Part shown: positions 44,100 through 52,852 of the stretch, piece by piece
Layout of the letters: each line of letters opens with the position of its first letter
Numbering within the stretch: the stretch's first letter is position 1
Assembly (NCBI GenBank): GCA_023386235.1
Contig: JAEWKC010000022.1
Coordinates: forward strand, 1 to 64,000
Length of the DNA: 64,000 bases
Source: Bacteroidota bacterium
GTDB lineage: Bacteria; Bacteroidota; Bacteroidia; Chitinophagales; Chitinophagaceae
Direction: 5' to 3'
The notes under the pieces: generated by a model
Database searches by the model: none
What the model saw: only the letters and a program-made list of their open reading frames with translations
Told to the model about the DNA's origin: nothing
Position numbers and translations under genes: made by a program

Positions 44100-46268
44100 A
44101 TGTCAATAAATAAAGTAAACAAGTCAATACTTATGATAAGTAAAAAAATGCTTCCGGTTGCAGCCTTTGTAATTTTTGCGGGAGTTCTGATTTCCGGAAG
44201 TTGCAAAGGAAATGATGGAAAAGATTCACTATACAAACAACAGCAATTATTAGTAGGGGTGGGTATATTTATGCAACGCTATCATTATTCTCCTAAGCCT
44301 TATGATGATACATATTCACAAAATGTATTTAATAATTATCTGGGCAAAAAGTTAGATGCGGAAAAAAGTATTCTACTCAAGTCGGATATTGATACCTTGT
44401 CTAAATACAAAAATACGCTTGATGATGAATTGCGCGGCGAAGTGCCTATTCAATTCTATCCGAGCGCTGTCAATAGCTTTAAGCAAAGAGTAAAAGAAGC
44501 GCAGGATGTAACTAATCAATTACTGCAAAAACCTTTTTCTTTTACGCAGGATGAATATATCATTACCGATCGGGATAGTCTTGATTTTCCTGCCAATGCA
44601 AAGGAAAGAGACGAACTCTGGCGCAAAAGAATAAAATACCAGGTTTTATCAAGATACTATGATCTGATATCGGAAAGAGACAAGGCTGACGCGCCCGACA
44701 GTCTTAAAAAGAAAACAGATGTACAACTTGAGAAGGAAGCCAGAGATAGAGTAAAAATAGCTATGGACAGGTATTTCAAAAGATATAATACCACCGCTTT
44801 TGAGCAGACCAAGCAATTCAGTAATTATTTAAATGCCGTTTGCGAAGAGCAGGATCCGCACACCAGCTATATGGCTCCTTTAGACAAGGCCGATTTCGAT
44901 TCTGAAATGGGCAATAAGATAATTGGTATTGGCGCTCAACTGCGTGAAGAAAATAATGGAGAAATAAAAATTGTAAGTGTAGTGGTAGGAGGCCCGGCAT
45001 GGAAAAGTAAGAAAGTGACAGCCAACGATGTGATTATGAAAGTATCAACCGGCAACGAGCCTTTGATAGACCTTACCGGATATGAGCTTACAGATGCGAT
45101 TAAACTTATAAGAGGTGTAGAAGGCTCAAAAGTAAATCTGGTATTGAAGAAAGCTGTGAGCGGCGTTACCGATACAGTTTCTTTGGTGCGTGAAAAAATC
45201 AATATAGAAGAGGCAGCGGCAAGAAGTGTGATTATCAACAATAACGATAAAAAAATAGGTTACCTCTACCTGCCGGAATTTTATGCGGATTTTTACGATA
45301 AAGAAGGTTCCAGAATAGCGAAGGATGTAAAAACCGAAGTAGAAAAACTAAAGAACGAAGGAATTGACGGATTGGTGGTAGATCTGCGTTACAATCCGGG
45401 CGGCTCTTTGTTTGATGTAAACCAGATTATTGGCTACTTTATCAAATCCGGCCCTGTGGTGCAAGTTAAAAACAGGCAGGGAAGAACGCAGGATCTGAGA
45501 GACCAAAGCAGCGAATTGCTATACGATGGCCCAATGGCGTTAATGATCAATGAAATGAGCGCTTCGGCTTCAGAGATTTTCGCAGGGGCTATTCAGGATT
45601 ATAAAAGAGGATTAATTGTAGGCAGTACTTCTACTTACGGCAAAGGAACCGTGCAACGTGCCATTCCTTTAGGCGATGAAGATCCTAAAACACAGCAGCC
45701 CGAATTTGGAAGCTTAAAATTAACCATAGAAAAGTTCTACAGAATTGACGGTACTTCCAACCAAAAAAATGGCATTCCCTCCGATATAGTTTTGCCCGAT
45801 ATTCTCGAGTCTTTAAAAATCAGGGAAAAAGACATTCCGAATGCCTTAGGATGGGATAAAATTGCCGCGGCTAACTACAATACCTGGCATTTTGATTACA
45901 ATTTCCCGGCAGTAAAAGCCGCTTCAAACAGCAGAGTTAACAGTAATGCTGCTTTCCAGACTGTAAAACGTATATCCGATTGGATGGCGCAAAATGACAA
46001 TCGCCCGGTAAGTCTTAACTTTGAAAAGTATAAAGCCTACCAGGAAGAAAGCAAACAAATCATGAACCGCGACGACAGCATCACCAAGCTGAAAGTACCC
46101 ATGAATGTTGCTGTAATGGAAGTGGATAAACCTAAATATTACAATACAAAAGATAAAACAAAAGAAGATTTTTATCAAAGATGGCTTAACGATGTGAAGT
46201 CTGATTTGTATATTGAAGAAACTTCAAAAATAGTTTATGACATGATTAGAAATACAAAGGCGAAATAA
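44100..46268 (+). CDS. Carboxy-terminal processing protease (S41, Prc/Tsp type), lipoprotein
   Basis: A 722-residue envelope protease. A hydrophobic segment (about 17-34) ends in the lipobox ISGSC, so the mature protein is probably lipid-anchored. An N-terminal helical domain precedes a PDZ domain (about 255-345, GIGAQLREENNGEIKIVSV). The catalytic S41 domain has MSASASEIFAGA with the nucleophilic Ser and STYGKGTVQ with the base Lys. A tail of about 170 residues matches the Prc C-terminal helical domain. It trims or degrades exported proteins from their C-terminus. Confidence 0.92.
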   Translation: MSINKVNKSILMISKKMLPVAAFVIFAGVLISGSCKGNDGKDSLYKQQQLLVGVGIFMQRYHYSPKPYDDTYSQNVFNNYLGKKLDAEKSILLKSDIDTLSKYKNTLDDELRGEVPIQFYPSAVNSFKQRVKEAQDVTNQLLQKPFSFTQDEYIITDRDSLDFPANAKERDELWRKRIKYQVLSRYYDLISERDKADAPDSLKKKTDVQLEKEARDRVKIAMDRYFKRYNTTAFEQTKQFSNYLNAVCEEQDPHTSYMAPLDKADFDSEMGNKIIGIGAQLREENNGEIKIVSVVVGGPAWKSKKVTANDVIMKVSTGNEPLIDLTGYELTDAIKLIRGVEGSKVNLVLKKAVSGVTDTVSLVREKINIEEAAARSVIINNNDKKIGYLYLPEFYADFYDKEGSRIAKDVKTEVEKLKNEGIDGLVVDLRYNPGGSLFDVNQIIGYFIKSGPVVQVKNRQGRTQDLRDQSSELLYDGPMALMINEMSASASEIFAGAIQDYKRGLIVGSTSTYGKGTVQRAIPLGDEDPKTQQPEFGSLKLTIEKFYRIDGTSNQKNGIPSDIVLPDILESLKIREKDIPNALGWDKIAAANYNTWHFDYNFPAVKAASNSRVNSNAAFQTVKRISDWMAQNDNRPVSLNFEKYKAYQEESKQIMNRDDSITKLKVPMNVAVMEVDKPKYYNTKDKTKEDFYQRWLNDVKSDLYIEETSKIVYDMIRNTKAK

Positions 46269-46313
46269 CTCTTTTTCTTTTACTATTTCTTTCAGCAGAT
46301 ATATTGCATGCAC

Positions 46314-46346
46314 AATAGCCCATCTTCCGCAACGGAGGTGGGCTAT
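46314..46346 (+). terminator. Hairpin between the S41 protease and thrS genes
   Basis: AATAGCCCATCTTCCG pairs with CGGAGGTGGGCTATT with one mismatch and a tiny loop. No T tract follows, so termination is less certain than elsewhere. Confidence 0.5.
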
Positions 46347-46363
46347 TCGCAATAATTACTCTT

Positions 46364-46393
46364 TTGATGTAAGCTTTTAAACATTTATATTTG
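46364..46393 (+). promoter_or_regulatory. Promoter of thrS
   Basis: TTG (46364-46366), a 19-base spacer and TATATTTG (46386-46393), 21 bases before the ATG. One of the best consensus matches in the window. Confidence 0.7.
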
Positions 46394-46414
46394 CATACTT
46401 AAAAAATTTGGAGT

Positions 46415-48349
46415 ATGATAAATCTTACATTTCCTGATGGCGCTGTCAGAAGCTTTGAAAAAGGTCTTTCCGGTTTAGACGTGGCTAAATCCATCAGTGA
46501 AGGATTGATGCGCAAGGTATTGGCTGTAGAACTCAACGGTACAATTATAGACGCTTTCAGACCTATAGAAAGCGATGGCAATATAAAATTTCTTACTTGG
46601 GAAGACGAAGGCGGTAAGTCTACTTTTTGGCATTCATCAGCACACCTTATGGCCGAAGCTATCCAGGAAATATATCCGGACACAAAGTTTGCCATCGGGC
46701 CACCTGTTGCCAACGGGTTTTATTACGACATAGATTTGGGCGAAGAAAAAATCACTGATGAAGACCTGGCTAAAATAGAAAAAATAATGAAAGAGCACGC
46801 TTCAAAAAAAGAGCGTTTTTCACGCCGGGAAGTTTCTAAAGCCGATGCCATAGATTATTTTACTAAAAAACAGGATCCTTACAAACTAGAGCTTATAGAA
46901 GGTTTGGAAGATGGCAATATTACCTTCTACAACCAGGGCGATTTCACCGATTTATGCCGTGGGCCGCATATACCTAACACCGGGTATATCAAGGCTATAA
47001 AGCTCACCAACATAGCAGGCGCTTATTGGCGCGGCGATGAGAAGAATAAAATGCTTACGCGTATATACGGGGTTACCTTTCCATCCAATAAAGAACTGGA
47101 AGAGTATCTTGTATTGCTTGAAGAAGCTAAAAAGCGCGACCATCGCAAGCTGGGTAAAGAGTTGGAACTATTTGCTTTTAGCGAAAAAGTAGGTGCAGGA
47201 TTGCCCTTGTGGTTGCCAAAAGGCGCTATGCTACGCGAGCGTTTGCAGCAGTTTTTGCAAAAAGCGCAGATAGAAAGCGGCTACCTGCCTGTAATTACAC
47301 CGCATATCGGTAATATTAATCTATACAAAACATCCGGACACTATGAAAAATATGGCAAAGATAGTTTTCAAAGTATAAAAACACCACACGAAGGCGAAGA
47401 GTTTTTGCTAAAGCCGATGAATTGTCCGCATCATTGCGAAATATATAAAACATCTCCCAAGTCATACAGAGATCTGCCTGTGCGTTTTGCAGAGTTCGGA
47501 ACGGTTTATCGTTACGAGCAGGCGGGCGAACTGCACGGACTTACACGCGTACGTGGTTTTACGCAGGACGATGCGCATTTGTTCTGTCGTCCCGACCAGG
47601 TAAAAGATGAATTTAAAAAAGTGATTGATCTGGTGCTGTATGTGTTTAATTCATTGGGCTTTACCGACTTTACCACCCAGGTTTCCTTGCGCGATAAAGA
47701 AGACAGAAGTAAATATATAGGCTCTGAAGAAAACTGGGATATAGCAGAGAATGCCATTCGTGAGGCTGCCGCAGAAAAAGGTTTGAGAACAATTGAAGAA
47801 TATGGCGAGGCTGCTTTCTACGGTCCTAAACTGGACTTTATGGTGAAAGATGCTTTAGGCAGAAGCTGGCAATTAGGCACTATTCAGGTTGACTATAACC
47901 TACCTGAAAGGTTTGAACTGGAATATGTAGACAGTGACAATTCACGGAAGCGTCCGGTAATGATCCATCGTGCGCCGTTTGGCAGCATGGAGCGTTTTGT
48001 AGCCGTACTTTTAGAACATTGCGGAGGTAAACTTCCTTTGTGGCTGGTACCTACACAAGTTAAGATATTACCCATTTCAGATAAATTCTTAGATTATGCC
48101 AATGAAGTGGCAGCAACTTTAAAGAAAAAAGAGATTCGTGCCGAAATAGACGATCGCCAGGAAAAAATAGGCAGAAAGATAAGAGACACAGAACTGGAGA
48201 AAATTCCTTATATGCTTATAGTGGGCGAAAAAGAAACGGAAAGCCGTACTGTGGGTGTGCGCAAGCAGGGCGTGGGCGATTTAGGAGCACAGTCCGTTGA
48301 AGATTTTGCAGCGCATATACAAAAAGAAGTAGACGACAAAGTTGCTTAA
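46415..48349 (+). CDS. thrS: Threonyl-tRNA synthetase
   Basis: A 644-residue class II synthetase. A TGS domain (1-60) and an editing domain with HSSAHLMAEAI (about 70-80) are followed by the catalytic core with PMNCPHHCEIY (zinc-binding Cys/His) and the class II motif 2 RYEQAGELHGLTRVRGF. The C-terminal anticodon-binding domain begins near residue 545. In many relatives infC-rpmI-rplT follow; here a SatD-DUF3307 operon follows. Confidence 0.98.
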   Translation: MINLTFPDGAVRSFEKGLSGLDVAKSISEGLMRKVLAVELNGTIIDAFRPIESDGNIKFLTWEDEGGKSTFWHSSAHLMAEAIQEIYPDTKFAIGPPVANGFYYDIDLGEEKITDEDLAKIEKIMKEHASKKERFSRREVSKADAIDYFTKKQDPYKLELIEGLEDGNITFYNQGDFTDLCRGPHIPNTGYIKAIKLTNIAGAYWRGDEKNKMLTRIYGVTFPSNKELEEYLVLLEEAKKRDHRKLGKELELFAFSEKVGAGLPLWLPKGAMLRERLQQFLQKAQIESGYLPVITPHIGNINLYKTSGHYEKYGKDSFQSIKTPHEGEEFLLKPMNCPHHCEIYKTSPKSYRDLPVRFAEFGTVYRYEQAGELHGLTRVRGFTQDDAHLFCRPDQVKDEFKKVIDLVLYVFNSLGFTDFTTQVSLRDKEDRSKYIGSEENWDIAENAIREAAAEKGLRTIEEYGEAAFYGPKLDFMVKDALGRSWQLGTIQVDYNLPERFELEYVDSDNSRKRPVMIHRAPFGSMERFVAVLLEHCGGKLPLWLVPTQVKILPISDKFLDYANEVAATLKKKEIRAEIDDRQEKIGRKIRDTELEKIPYMLIVGEKETESRTVGVRKQGVGDLGAQSVEDFAAHIQKEVDDKVA

Positions 48350-48419
48350 CCGGTAGGTAAGTTTCAGATAACAGTTTTTTCGCTAATATTTTTATTTATT
48401 AGCTTTTTAGATAATAATT

Positions 48420-48448
48420 TTGATTATTATCTTTTCTGCTTATATTTG
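48420..48448 (+). promoter_or_regulatory. Promoter of the SatD-DUF3307 operon
   Basis: TTG (48420-48422), an 18-base spacer and TATATTTG (48441-48448), only 5 bases from the ATG at 48453. The mRNA is therefore leaderless or nearly so unless a later ATG is used. Confidence 0.6.
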
Positions 48449-48452
48449 TAAT

Positions 48453-49067
48453 ATGATAGCCGTAATCAGTGGAGATATTATTCGTTCAGAAAACGTTGCT
48501 TCATCAAAATTGATGAAGGCAATGAAGGATTTTTTAAAAAGGTTTGGAACAGCGCCTAAAACTTGGGAAATATACCGGGGCGATCAGTTTCAGCTGGAAT
48601 TGCCAAATGCCGAAGAGGCGCTTCTGGTTTGTATTCATTTGAAATCTGTTGTCAAACAATTGGGCAATGCAGATGTAAGAATATCTGTAGGCTTGGGAGA
48701 TAAAAACTATAATGCAGCTAAGATTACCCAGTCCAATGGATCGGCATTTGTACATTCGGGAAGAAAATTTGATCTGCTAAAAAAAGAAAATACCAATCTG
48801 GCCATCCAATCAGACTTTGCGGATTTTGATACCGAGATGAATTTGTTGTTCAGGTTTGCATTGGTTTTTATGGATGAATGGTCTGTAGTATCTTGTGAAA
48901 TGATAGATACCTTATTATCTTATTCTGAAAAAAAACAATCGGAAATAGCTGAAATGTTAGGTATCAACCAGTCGGCGGTAAGTCAAAGAATAAAGCGTGC
49001 GCATTTTGATTTGCTGATGGATTTAAATGAGCATTATATTCGCAGAGTGAAACAATTAGTACAATGA
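48453..49067 (+). CDS. SatD family protein with C-terminal helix-turn-helix
   Basis: A 204-residue protein from ATG 48453; the upstream in-frame TTG at 48420 is the promoter -33 element. The N-terminus MIAVISGDIIRSENV, the block WEIYRGDQFQLEL and RISVGLGDKNY match the SatD family, whose function is unknown. These blocks recall nucleotide-cyclase-like sensor folds, but that is speculation. The C-terminal 50 residues (KKQSEIAEMLGINQSAVSQR) form a helix-turn-helix like those of sigma factors, so DNA binding is likely. Its stop overlaps the DUF3307 start as ATGA. Confidence 0.85.
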   Translation: MIAVISGDIIRSENVASSKLMKAMKDFLKRFGTAPKTWEIYRGDQFQLELPNAEEALLVCIHLKSVVKQLGNADVRISVGLGDKNYNAAKITQSNGSAFVHSGRKFDLLKKENTNLAIQSDFADFDTEMNLLFRFALVFMDEWSVVSCEMIDTLLSYSEKKQSEIAEMLGINQSAVSQRIKRAHFDLLMDLNEHYIRRVKQLVQ

Positions 49068-49783
49068 TACTATTTCTCAAATTATTATTGGCACATCTTA
49101 TTGGTGATTTTATTTTACAACCCGGCAAATGGGTTGCAGATAAAGAATTGAAAAAGCACAAAAGCATCAGACTCTATTGGCATGTACTTTTGCATTTTGT
49201 TCTGGTAATGCTTTTTGTATGGGATTTTTCTTTTGTGTGGATGGCGATTGCAATATGCGTTATACACGGACTGGTAGATTTTTTAAAGCTGCGTTTTCAA
49301 AACAATAAAAACAGAAGATTATATTTTTTTCTTGATCAATTGCTGCACGTAGCGGTATTGATAGCAGCTGTAATTGTTTGGCAGCGTATAGATGTTGCTA
49401 CCTGGAATATATTTACACAAGCTCATCTTTTACTCCTTACAGGATTTGTATTTTTAAGCGAACCTTGTTCTGTAATAGTAAAAACATTTATTTCTAAATG
49501 GACAGATTTTACACAAGTAAAATCAGACGCCTTGCAAACCGTTTCTTTGCAGAATGCAGGTAAAATAATTGGTATACTGGAGCGCTACCTGGTTTTCATT
49601 TTTATACTTACACAGCACTGGGAAGCCGTGGGCTTCTTAATTACAGCGAAATCAGTTTTTCGTTTCAGTGATTTGAAACAGGCACAGGACAGAAAACTGA
49701 CAGAATATATTTTAATCGGTACGCTTACAAGTTTTGGGATAGCTATTGTTACTGCTATCGTGGTATCTAATATATTACAATAA
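49064..49783 (+). CDS. DUF3307 membrane protein
   Basis: A 239-residue inner-membrane protein. LLLAHLIGDFILQPGKWVADK (first 20 or so after the start) is the DUF3307 signature, followed by KSIRLYWHVLLHF with a conserved histidine and by several hydrophobic helices. The later part (about 135-200) is more soluble. The family often sits beside SatD-like genes, and the four-base overlap with that gene implies coupled expression. Function is unknown. Confidence 0.87.
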   Translation: MILFLKLLLAHLIGDFILQPGKWVADKELKKHKSIRLYWHVLLHFVLVMLFVWDFSFVWMAIAICVIHGLVDFLKLRFQNNKNRRLYFFLDQLLHVAVLIAAVIVWQRIDVATWNIFTQAHLLLLTGFVFLSEPCSVIVKTFISKWTDFTQVKSDALQTVSLQNAGKIIGILERYLVFIFILTQHWEAVGFLITAKSVFRFSDLKQAQDRKLTEYILIGTLTSFGIAIVTAIVVSNILQ

Positions 49784-49785
49784 TT

Positions 49786-50316
49786 ATGCATCCAGTAAAA
49801 CAATCTATACAAACAATAAAAGCCGGAAACAAATCTGAACGCAGAGATGCTTTTAAAGCAATAGTTGAGTTTGCTGAAAAACAACCACAATCAGTGTTGC
49901 CTGAAATAGATTTCTTTATAGATCTGTTGTCTGCAAATGAAAACCGTGTACAGTGGGAGAGCATGCAGGTAATTACTATATTGGCGCCGCATTGCAAAGA
50001 TTTATTGTTTCAAAAACTCGATTTGCTGGCATTGGTAGCAGAAAATGGGTCTGTAATCACCAGAGATCATTATGTAAAAATATTGGCTATACTTTCGTCT
50101 GAGAATGCATACAAAGCTACTACCATACCTTTGTTGATAGATGAAGTACTCAAAAGCCCGATAAATCAACTTTGCATATATGCGGAAGCTACTTTATCTG
50201 TAATAGACAAGGAGAATAAACCATATCTTAAAAATGCGGTAATGCAAAGAATTGAGGATACAGCGGACTTGCCTGCTAAACGAAAAAGATTGGAAAAAGT
50301 GCTGAAGAAACTGTAA
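49786..50316 (+). CDS. Helical repeat (HEAT-like) protein
   Basis: A 176-residue all-helical protein of three or four repeats of the pattern helix-turn-helix with Pro/Asp turns (SERRDAFKAIVEFAEKQP, NRVQWESMQVITILAP, VITRDHYVKILAIL, AYKATTIPLLIDEVL). It resembles HEAT/ARM adaptors used for protein contacts. It begins two bases after the DUF3307 stop and is the third gene of the operon. I do not recognise a named family. Confidence 0.68.
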   Translation: MHPVKQSIQTIKAGNKSERRDAFKAIVEFAEKQPQSVLPEIDFFIDLLSANENRVQWESMQVITILAPHCKDLLFQKLDLLALVAENGSVITRDHYVKILAILSSENAYKATTIPLLIDEVLKSPINQLCIYAEATLSVIDKENKPYLKNAVMQRIEDTADLPAKRKRLEKVLKKL

Positions 50317-50320
50317 CCGC

Positions 50321-51001
50321 TTATTGTTTACGTTTCTCATTGGCCCATTTCAATATGGTTTTCAATTGCTCTGCTCTGGTAAGGTTTGAATTGTCTAATT
50401 CTATGGCGTCTTCTGCCTTGCGCAGCGGGCTAACTTCTCTGGTAGTATCAATCAAATCTCTTTTTTCAATGTTGCGGGCAATCTCGTTAAGATTGGCATA
50501 ACCCGATTTTTGTTTCATTTCTTCAAACCTTCGGTTGATTCTTACATTTTTGTCGGCCGTAAGAAATATTTTCAGTTCTGCATTAGGAAAAACAGTGGTG
50601 CCAATATCGCGCCCGTCCATTACAATACCTTTGCCTTCACCCATTTTTCTTTGCTGCGCCACAGCAAAATCACGTACTTTTTCCAAAGTAGCTACTTTAC
50701 TTACAGCGTTGCTTACATTCATCTTCCTGATTTCTGTTTCTACGTTTACGCCATTAAGATGAATATCCGATTTTTTTTCTGCGGGATTGTAAATAAAATC
50801 CAAATGTATGTTTTGAAGGGCTTTTTCCAGCTCGTAATTATCAAATATATCTATCTGGTTGTTAAGGAAATAAAGCGTTATGGCCCTATACATGGCTCCG
50901 CTGTCGATAAAAACATAATGAAGCTCCTTGGCAAGATCTTTTGCCAACGTACTTTTACCACAGGCCGAGTAGCCGTCAATAGTAATAATAATATTTTTCA
51001 T
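50321..51001 (-). CDS. cmk: Cytidylate kinase
   Basis: A 226-residue (d)CMP kinase from the ATG at 51001. GYSACGKSTLAKDLAKEL is the Walker A loop, IDSGAMYRAITLYFL the nucleotide-binding segment and VMDGRDIGTTVFPNAELKIF the CMP-specific block. The enzyme supplies CDP/dCDP for nucleic acids and lipids. It converges with the helical repeat gene with a four-base gap. Confidence 0.96.
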   Translation of the reverse strand: MKNIIITIDGYSACGKSTLAKDLAKELHYVFIDSGAMYRAITLYFLNNQIDIFDNYELEKALQNIHLDFIYNPAEKKSDIHLNGVNVETEIRKMNVSNAVSKVATLEKVRDFAVAQQRKMGEGKGIVMDGRDIGTTVFPNAELKIFLTADKNVRINRRFEEMKQKSGYANLNEIARNIEKRDLIDTTREVSPLRKAEDAIELDNSNLTRAEQLKTILKWANEKRKQ

Positions 51002-51181
51002 CAACAGACGTTATTACTTTGTAAAGATAATGATTTTTATTATAAATATAATATACTCAAAAATGGTATAAAATCAAGTGAATCAACCTTTTATAGTATT
51101 TCTGAGGCAATTTAGTATATTTCAATAAAAAATCATTAATTTTAATATAGAAAATATTTTCTTCACAATTAAAATTAAGAA

Positions 51182-51691
51182 ATGAAGCACCTGCTATTGA
51201 TCATTGCTGCCATAGCGTTTTTTGCTACGGATGCACAAGCTCAAAAAAGAGCAAGAGTTAGCCCTAAAGATAGTGTTGAAGCAAGTTTACGAAAAGGTGT
51301 TGATGTAAAGATTGTTTACAGCAGACCTTCATTAAAAGGACGCGAGCTCAAAAACATAATTACGTTTGGCGAGGTTTGGAGAACCGGAGCTAACGAAGCT
51401 ACTACGTTTGAAGTAAATAAAGACGTGGCTGTTGAAGGCAAGCGGCTAAGAGCCGGAAAATATAGCTTATACGTTATTCCCGGGGAAAAAGAATCTACAG
51501 TTATTTTTAATAAAATCTGGAATCAATGGGGTACTAAATACGACGAAGCGGAAGATGCTCTAAGAATAAAAGTTCCTACCAAACACACGAAAGATAAAAC
51601 AGAACAGTTCACTATCTCAGTTAATGATAATAACGGGGTTGTTTCTTTGGAGTGGGGTAATTTACAAATACCCTTTAAAGTGAAATTGTAG
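51182..51691 (+). CDS. DUF2911 family exported protein
   Basis: A 169-residue protein with a signal peptide (about 1-20, ending AQAQ). The mature part holds the DUF2911 signature: VKIVYSRPSLKGRE, FGEVWRTGANEATTFEVNKDV and LRAGKYSLYVIPGEKE. It is a beta-sandwich family common in Bacteroidota, with no known biochemical role. It is transcribed alone and converges on the MlaE-like gene with a ten-base gap. Confidence 0.88.
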   Translation: MKHLLLIIAAIAFFATDAQAQKRARVSPKDSVEASLRKGVDVKIVYSRPSLKGRELKNIITFGEVWRTGANEATTFEVNKDVAVEGKRLRAGKYSLYVIPGEKESTVIFNKIWNQWGTKYDEAEDALRIKVPTKHTKDKTEQFTISVNDNNGVVSLEWGNLQIPFKVKL

Positions 51692-51701
51692 AAAAACTGT
51701 T

Positions 51702-52472
51702 TTACAACAGCGAAGAGGTAATGAGATAATCGCAAGCCAGCAAGGCTATACAGTTTAAAGAAACCGTAAACGTACATCTTTTGGCTAGTTCTACCGTAGA
51801 GCCATAAAAATTGTATCCTGAAAAGCAGGATATGGTTGATATAACGAAAGAGAACACCATTATTTTTATAATGGCCACCCATAAAGAGTAAGCTTTAAAA
51901 TCTGCTGTCAATCCTGATATGTAATCAGTTGTGGAGAGCGAATCGGTAAATAACGCTACAATATAGCCTCCTACAAGACTCAGCGAAATGGAGTATATGA
52001 TGAGTGCGGGTACAGTAATCAATGTAGCTAAAATTTTGGGAGTAAGCAGGTATGAGTAAGTATCTACACCCATTATTTTTAGCGCGTCGGTTTGCTCATA
52101 TATGTTCATATATCCCAAATCGGAGGTAATTTTAAAACCCACCACACAGGCTATAATGGCACCCACACCAGCCGGTGCAAGTTCAAGCATTACAGTATCG
52201 CGTACAATGGTGGCAATGATAGACCTTGGAACAATTGGTGTATCAAGCATATAGGCAGCCTGCAAGGTCATTACCATTCCCAGGAAAAAAGATATTAAAA
52301 ATACAATTGGCACAGAGTCTACACCAATGATCTTACATTGTTTCATAAACTCTTTCCATGTCATTTTTATATTATCCGGTCTGTGCCCAAGTCTTGACAA
52401 CATCAGCACATAGTCGCCAAATTCATGAAAAATATCATGACCGCGTTTATATATTTTTGACTTTGATATCAA
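51702..52472 (-). CDS. MlaE/YrbE family ABC permease (no adjacent ATPase)
   Basis: A 256-residue inner-membrane permease of the lipid-transport MlaE family. Residues about 45-75 contain the hallmark SFFLGMVMTLQAAYML, followed by PAGVGAIIACVVGFKITSDLG and YMNIYEQTDALKIMGVDTYSYLL, which is the coupling-helix region with the EQTDAL core. Start is TTG at 52472; no ATG is available upstream in frame. The usual partners MlaF (ATPase) and MlaD (MCE protein) are not next to it, since the flanking gene on each side is unrelated. Confidence 0.9.
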   Translation of the reverse strand: MISKSKIYKRGHDIFHEFGDYVLMLSRLGHRPDNIKMTWKEFMKQCKIIGVDSVPIVFLISFFLGMVMTLQAAYMLDTPIVPRSIIATIVRDTVMLELAPAGVGAIIACVVGFKITSDLGYMNIYEQTDALKIMGVDTYSYLLTPKILATLITVPALIIYSISLSLVGGYIVALFTDSLSTTDYISGLTADFKAYSLWVAIIKIMVFSFVISTISCFSGYNFYGSTVELAKRCTFTVSLNCIALLACDYLITSSLL

Positions 52473-52491
52473 ATGATTAGGTGTTGAGAAT

Positions 52492-52499
52492 CAAATATA
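52492..52499 (-). promoter_or_regulatory. -7 promoter element of the MlaE-like gene
   Basis: Minus-strand TATATTTG, about 20 bases before the TTG start codon at 52472. Confidence 0.5.
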
Positions 52500-52514
52500 A
52501 AGAGTTTTTCAAAA

Positions 52515-52838
52515 TTACTCGTGTTCGTCTCCGCAAATTTTAAAAGTGCAACCTTCTAAATCGTTATTTACTTTTAGTTGACAAGCAAGTCTACTGTTGT
52601 CTTCGGCATCAAATAAAGTATCCAGCATTTGTCCTTCCGCTTCTCCAAGCGCAGGAAGATTTTCGCCGCCTTCCAATACTTTTACATGGCAGGTGGCGCA
52701 TAATGCAATTCCGCCGCAGGTGGCAAGAATGTTGTATTCAAATGCTTTCAGCGTTTCCATTAAGTTCAGTCCCATATCTTCAGGCACTTCCAGTGTTTGC
52801 CTGCTGCCGTCTCTGTCTTCTACTGTAAAATTTACCAT
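52515..52838 (-). CDS. 2Fe-2S ferredoxin (adrenodoxin-like)
   Basis: A 107-residue ferredoxin. CGGIALCATC holds three cysteine ligands in the C-x5-C-x2-C spacing, and the fourth is in RLACQL about 30 residues later. The acidic surface loop ALGEAEGQMLD is typical of adrenodoxin-type ferredoxins. It starts 14 bases after the flavin reductase gene, which is its likely electron donor. Possible clients include iron-sulfur assembly or a monooxygenase. Confidence 0.93.
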   Translation of the reverse strand: MVNFTVEDRDGSRQTLEVPEDMGLNLMETLKAFEYNILATCGGIALCATCHVKVLEGGENLPALGEAEGQMLDTLFDAEDNSRLACQLKVNNDLEGCTFKICGDEHE

Positions 52839-52852
52839 GTATTATTTTATTA

